Assembly (NCBI RefSeq): GCF_013322225.1 | Contig: NZ_JAAMFB010000027.1 | Span: 124,001-188,000, forward strand | Reading direction: 5' to 3' | Length of the DNA: 64,000 nucleotides | DNA from: Agrobacterium larrymoorei | GTDB taxonomy: Bacteria; Pseudomonadota; Alphaproteobacteria; Rhizobiales; Rhizobiaceae | Part shown: positions 59,626 to 64,000 of the stretch, piece after piece | Position numbering within the stretch: position 1 is the first letter of the stretch | Layout of the letters: each line of letters starts with the position of its first letter | Position numbers and translations under genes: made by a program | The notes under the pieces: model-generated | What the model was told of the DNA's origin: nothing | Database searches by the model: none | The model's input: only the letters and a program-made list of their open reading frames with translations

Positions 59626-60315
59626 TCATTCTGGAGCCCTAAGGTTCCTCGTGCCGACAAGTTGAACCAAATCCGGCATGGCGTCAAACAACAGATCGGG
59701 CTCCAGACCGGCAATCTGCTCCCGGAATGCGGGAAAGCGCGCGTGAGAACCACCTGTAAAAGCGAAAACGCACATACCGGCAGCCTTCGCCGCCAGAATG
59801 CCCGCCGGGCTGTCTTCGATAACGATACAGTTGGCGGGATCGACGCCCATCTGGCTTGCCGCGTAAAGGAAGAGATCGGGTGCTGGCTTGCCGTTCTTGA
59901 CCATGGTCGCACTGAAAATATGTGGCTCGAATTTTTCAAGCAGCCCTGTCAGTCCGAGCGAGTAACGAATGCGCTCCGGCTGACTTGAGGATGCCACGCA
60001 ACGCGGCATTTCAAGGCGGTCCAGCGTTTCTGCCATGCCTTCGATTGCTTTGAGTTCCAGCCGAAAACGCTCAAACAGGGCACTGCGCATGTGATCGAGA
60101 AAATCGATATCGGTTTCGATACCGTATTCTTCCCAGAGCGTTGCGGTCATGCTGGCAAGGCTGCGACCAAGGAAGCGCTGATAGGCCTCTTCCTCGGTCA
60201 GTTCGACGCCCAGATGGGCGAGCATATCGATTAGGACGGCGACTGAAACCGGCTCGCTATCGACGAGAACACCGTCGCAGTCGAAGATCAGCAGGGGGCC
60301 GGTTTCGCTTGGCAT
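59626..60315 (-). CDS. HAD superfamily sugar phosphatase (subfamily IA)
   Basis: A 229-residue hydrolase. Motif I is IFDCDGVLVDSEP (nucleophile Asp), motif II is in VASSSQPER, the Lys is in KNGKPAPDLFL and motif IV is VIEDSPAGILAA. The cap domain after motif I is of the helical beta-phosphoglucomutase/2-deoxyglucose-6-phosphatase type. It lies four bases after the mannitol-type dehydrogenase gene in the polyol operon, so it probably removes phosphate from a sugar phosphate such as mannitol- or sorbitol-phosphate, or acts in a detoxifying role. Substrate not proven. Confidence 0.87.
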   Translation of the reverse strand: MPSETGPLLIFDCDGVLVDSEPVSVAVLIDMLAHLGVELTEEEAYQRFLGRSLASMTATLWEEYGIETDIDFLDHMRSALFERFRLELKAIEGMAETLDRLEMPRCVASSSQPERIRYSLGLTGLLEKFEPHIFSATMVKNGKPAPDLFLYAASQMGVDPANCIVIEDSPAGILAAKAAGMCVFAFTGGSHARFPAFREQIAGLEPDLLFDAMPDLVQLVGTRNLRAPE

Positions 60316-60319
60316 AAGA

Positions 60320-61804
60320 TCAGCTTTCGGTGAGTTTATTGTCCAGATAGAGTTGCAGGGTATTGGCGGTGCCTTCGCTCCACAGCGTCTTTAGAGCATG
60401 AGCGAAGCGCTTGCGGAAGAGATCGGAATTGGCGACGTCTCCGAAAATATCGGACAAGGCCAGAAACGCCATCGGGTCGTCCTTCGCCTTGATTGCCGCT
60501 GCCTTCAAACGTTCGGCACTGGCATCGTTGAAGACGATCTCCTTGCCGCTGTCCGACGTGCCGTAGAAATAGCGGCACCACAGCGCCGATACCAGCGAGA
60601 GACCAACGATATCGTCACCCTTTGCCAGACGATCCGCTGTCGATGGCAGGATGAATTTCGGCTGGCGGTTGGAGCCATCCTGCGCCAGACGCGGAATGGT
60701 GTCGCCGATCTTCGGATTGAGGAAGCGGCGCTCGATCAGGTCGAAATATTCGTTGAGATTGGTGTCCGGTACCGGCGGGATGATCGGGATGATCTCTTCC
60801 TTTTCGAGTTTGGCCAGAAAAGCGCGGATCAGCGGATGCTCCATCGCCTCATGCACGAAATGGATATCGAGCAGTGCTGCCGGATAGGCAATAGCCGCAT
60901 GGCCACCATTGAGGATGCGGATCTTCATATGCTCATAAGGCGCAACGTCAGGCACGAACTGCACACCGACCTTTTCCAGCGCCGGGCGACCGGCGGGGAA
61001 CTTGTCCTCCATCACCCACTGCTTGAACTCTTCGCAGAAGACCGGCCAATTGTCCTCAATGCCGAAATCATCGCGTGCGATGCTTTTTTCGCGATCACCC
61101 GTTGCGGGCGTGATGCGGTCCACCATGGAATTGGGGAAGGACACGTTTTCGCCGATCCAGTTGGCGAAGGCAGGGTCGGACAGGGCCGCTAGACCAACGA
61201 CCGCGTTTTTGGTGACCTTGCCATTATGCGGAATGTTATCGCAGGACATGACGGTGAAGGGCTGCAAGCCCTTGTCGCGGCGGGCGCGCAAACCGGCGAC
61301 GATGAGGCCGAAAACCGTTTTTGGCGAAGCTGGGTTTTTGCCATCCTCGGCAATGGCGGGATGCTGCGGGTTGAACGAGCCTGATGCATCTATGAAATAT
61401 CCGCCTTCCGTGATCGTCATTGAGACGATGCGAATATTCGGGTCTGAAAGCGCTTCGATGATCGCCTTAGTGTCGCCAACCGGAAGAATATCGATCATCG
61501 GTCCCGTCACGCGGGCGGCGGTGCGGTTGTTGTCCTGCTCGACAACAGTCGTCAGAAAATCCTGTGCCGCGAGTTTCTCACGCATGGCCGTATCGGACGG
61601 CAGAACGCCTGCGCCGATGATCGCCCAGTCATGGTCCGCGCCGGTGTTGAACAGATCGTCTAGATAGATCCCCTGATGTGCGCGGTGGAAATTGCCGACA
61701 CCGAAATGGACGATGCCTGGGGATAGATCGTTGCGGGAGTAGGACGGAACCGCCGCTGTGGCCTTTGCCTGATCAAGCGTTGCAAGGGATAGTTTGCACG
61801 TCAT
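60320..61804 (-). CDS. Mannitol dehydrogenase family protein
   Basis: A 494-residue long-chain polyol dehydrogenase of the mannitol 2-dehydrogenase/fructuronate reductase group. The N-terminal domain has IVHFGVGNFHRAHQGIYLD (NAD binding), ITEGGYFID and SCDNIPHNGK; the C-terminal domain has KIRILNGGHAAIAYP with the catalytic Lys. Conserved VDRITPATG is present. It oxidises mannitol to fructose, or D-arabitol to D-xylulose or sorbitol to fructose, in rhizobial smo/mtl operons. Being between ABC transporter genes and the kinase supports polyol catabolism (mtlK-like). Confidence 0.92.
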   Translation of the reverse strand: MTCKLSLATLDQAKATAAVPSYSRNDLSPGIVHFGVGNFHRAHQGIYLDDLFNTGADHDWAIIGAGVLPSDTAMREKLAAQDFLTTVVEQDNNRTAARVTGPMIDILPVGDTKAIIEALSDPNIRIVSMTITEGGYFIDASGSFNPQHPAIAEDGKNPASPKTVFGLIVAGLRARRDKGLQPFTVMSCDNIPHNGKVTKNAVVGLAALSDPAFANWIGENVSFPNSMVDRITPATGDREKSIARDDFGIEDNWPVFCEEFKQWVMEDKFPAGRPALEKVGVQFVPDVAPYEHMKIRILNGGHAAIAYPAALLDIHFVHEAMEHPLIRAFLAKLEKEEIIPIIPPVPDTNLNEYFDLIERRFLNPKIGDTIPRLAQDGSNRQPKFILPSTADRLAKGDDIVGLSLVSALWCRYFYGTSDSGKEIVFNDASAERLKAAAIKAKDDPMAFLALSDIFGDVANSDLFRKRFAHALKTLWSEGTANTLQLYLDNKLTES

Positions 61805-61895
61805 GAGACAATCCTCGAATAAATGTCGGTCATGGCCCGGCGCATCGGGTGCGCCCGGTCCTTCGCGTTAATGACTGGTCAAAAAGGGATCGAGG

Positions 61896-62894
<999 letters not shown>

Positions 62895-62905
62895 TGTTGT
62901 TTTCC

Positions 62906-63730
62906 TTATTTCACCGCGCCAAAGGTCAGGCCGCGAACGAGTTGTTTCTGACTGAACCAGCCAAGCACGAGGATCGGAGCAATCGCCATCATCGAGGCTG
63001 CGGAAAGCTTTGCCCAGAACAGGCCTTGAGGCGACGAGAAGGAGGCGATGAAGGCCGTCAGCGGTGCTGCATTTGTGGTCGTCAGGCGAATGGTCCAGAA
63101 GGATTCGTTCCACGCCAGAATGATATTGAGAAGAAGCGTAGACGCTATGCCGGGAACAGCCATCGGCGTCAGAACGTATATGATCTCGTTCCATAGCGAC
63201 GCGCCGTCCATGCGGGCCGCTTCAAGAATTTCACCCGGAATTTCCCGGAAGTAAGTGTAGAGCATCCACACCACGATCGGCAGGTTGATCATGGTCAGCA
63301 TGATCGTGAGGCCGATGCGCGTATCGAGCAGCCCTGCATTGCGGAACATCAGATAGATCGGCACCAGCACTGCAACTGCCGGCATCATTTTGGTGGAGAG
63401 CATCCACATCAGAATGTCCTTGGTGCGTTTGGTCGGCGAGAACGCCATAGCCCATGCTGCCGGAATGGCGATGATCAGTGCCAGAATGGTGGAGCCGACC
63501 GACAGGACGACCGAATTCATGAAGGGCTTGAAGTAATCGCGTTGCGTATTGACCGTGATGTAGTTTTCCAGCGTGCCCGATGGCCAGAGGCTAAAGCCCG
63601 CAATGGCTTCCGGCTCCGTCTTGATGGAGGTGAGGAAGGCATAGAGGATCGGGAAGAAGAGGATGAGCGCGACCACCCACGCGGCAATGGAAAAGCCGAT
63701 CTTTGAGCGGGTAGAGACTTTACGAGCCAT
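62906..63730 (-). CDS. Polyol ABC transporter permease (SmoG/MalG-like)
   Basis: A 274-residue inner-membrane protein with six segments, the EAA loop [20 protein letters not shown] and a final [16 protein letters not shown] typical of the SmoG/MalG end. It follows the other permease (cut by the window end) by ten bases and precedes the ATPase. It probably carries mannitol, sorbitol or arabitol. Confidence 0.92.
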   Translation of the reverse strand: MARKVSTRSKIGFSIAAWVVALILFFPILYAFLTSIKTEPEAIAGFSLWPSGTLENYITVNTQRDYFKPFMNSVVLSVGSTILALIIAIPAAWAMAFSPTKRTKDILMWMLSTKMMPAVAVLVPIYLMFRNAGLLDTRIGLTIMLTMINLPIVVWMLYTYFREIPGEILEAARMDGASLWNEIIYVLTPMAVPGIASTLLLNIILAWNESFWTIRLTTTNAAPLTAFIASFSSPQGLFWAKLSAASMMAIAPILVLGWFSQKQLVRGLTFGAVK

Positions 63731-63740
63731 GATACGTCTC

Positions 63741-64000
63741 CTAGCGATCGAGGTTCTTGCCGACGGCGCGCATCAGGAAGATGGCGACGATGTTGGCGAG
63801 TACGATGGCGATGATGCCGCCAGCCGATGCGCCACCCACGTCATATCCAAGAAGCGCGGTGCGGTAGATCAGGAACGGCAGGTTGGTCGAGGCATAGCCC
63901 GGTCCGCCATTGGTGGTGACGAGAATTTCGGCATAGACGCCCAGAAGGAAGATCGTCTGGATAAGGATGACGACGGTGATCGCCCGCGCCAGATGCGGCA
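63741..64000 (-). CDS. Polyol ABC transporter permease (MalF-like), C-terminal part
   Basis: The frame is open from the TAG at 63741-63743 to the window end, so about 85 C-terminal residues are visible. They include the last membrane segment (GGIIAIVLANIVAIFLM) followed by RAVGKNLDR, the usual ending of SmoF-like permeases. It is the partner of the 62906-63730 permease. The 5' part, and presumably the binding-protein gene, lie beyond the window. Confidence 0.85.
   Translation of the reverse strand, partial: PHLARAITVVILIQTIFLLGVYAEILVTTNGGPGYASTNLPFLIYRTALLGYDVGGASAGGIIAIVLANIVAIFLMRAVGKNLDR

Overview
The window looks like a piece of a Rhizobiaceae genome, most like Agrobacterium/Rhizobium. 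The reasons are moderately high GC, long runs of co-directional genes, many sugar and peptide ABC transporters, a complete alphaproteobacterial general stress response locus (ecfG-nepR-phyR with HWE kinases), the carboxyspermidine route of polyamine synthesis, and two families of palindromic intergenic repeats familiar from rhizobia. No IS element, phage, tRNA, rRNA or CRISPR array was seen. The catabolic content would suit a secondary or linear replicon, but that is inference.

Layout. 1-6995: a plus-strand cluster with the end of one GMC flavin oxidoreductase, a second complete one, a ferritin-like protein, a small protein resembling a sugar-dehydrogenase small subunit, two TIM-barrel sugar isomerase/epimerase-like proteins and a putative haem-binding protein. 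It reads as an uncharacterised sugar or glycoside oxidation module. 7168-7887: outer-membrane beta-barrel protein. 7961-18247: amino-sugar region. nagA, a SIS-domain deaminase and a GntR regulator face a long operon of murQ, a sugar ABC transporter, a Gfo/Idh/MocA oxidoreductase and cutC. Two inverted copies of one operator-like motif lie in the gap between them.

18513-24324: general stress response island. It holds a 39-residue membrane peptide, ecfG and nepR facing phyR, two HWE histidine kinases and a PRC-barrel envelope protein. Between the kinases is a previously unlabelled small RNA candidate of about 105 nt with its own EcfG-type promoter (GGAAC-N16-CGTT), three stem-loops with C-rich loops and a terminator. 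EcfG-type promoters also precede phyR, the PRC-barrel gene and, about 10 kb away, a YqjD-like gene.

24389-32446: AraC regulator facing an ABC transporter operon with cytoplasmic GH28 and GH105 enzymes, which fits uptake and breakdown of pectin or rhamnogalacturonan oligomers. 32470-34360: galE and two small stress-type membrane proteins. 34570-36985: nspC and its partner dehydrogenase for spermidine. 37144-38728: DUF2934 protein and a 3-hydroxyisobutyryl-CoA hydrolase. 38871-42692: sulfate ABC transporter. 42752-46626: semialdehyde dehydrogenase, glutaryl-CoA dehydrogenase and a facing LysR regulator, probably a lysine/glutarate route.

46857-57895: M19 dipeptidase with a complete dipeptide-type ABC transporter, then a LysR regulator and a second peptide-type binding protein with two permeases but no ATPase. 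57896-64000, minus strand: polyol (smo-like) operon with an FGGY kinase, HAD phosphatase, mannitol-type dehydrogenase, ABC ATPase, one complete permease and one permease cut by the window end. Two inverted copies of a repeat of about 120 bp bracket 55968-59591; one copy supplies the start codon and ribosome binding site of the kinase gene.
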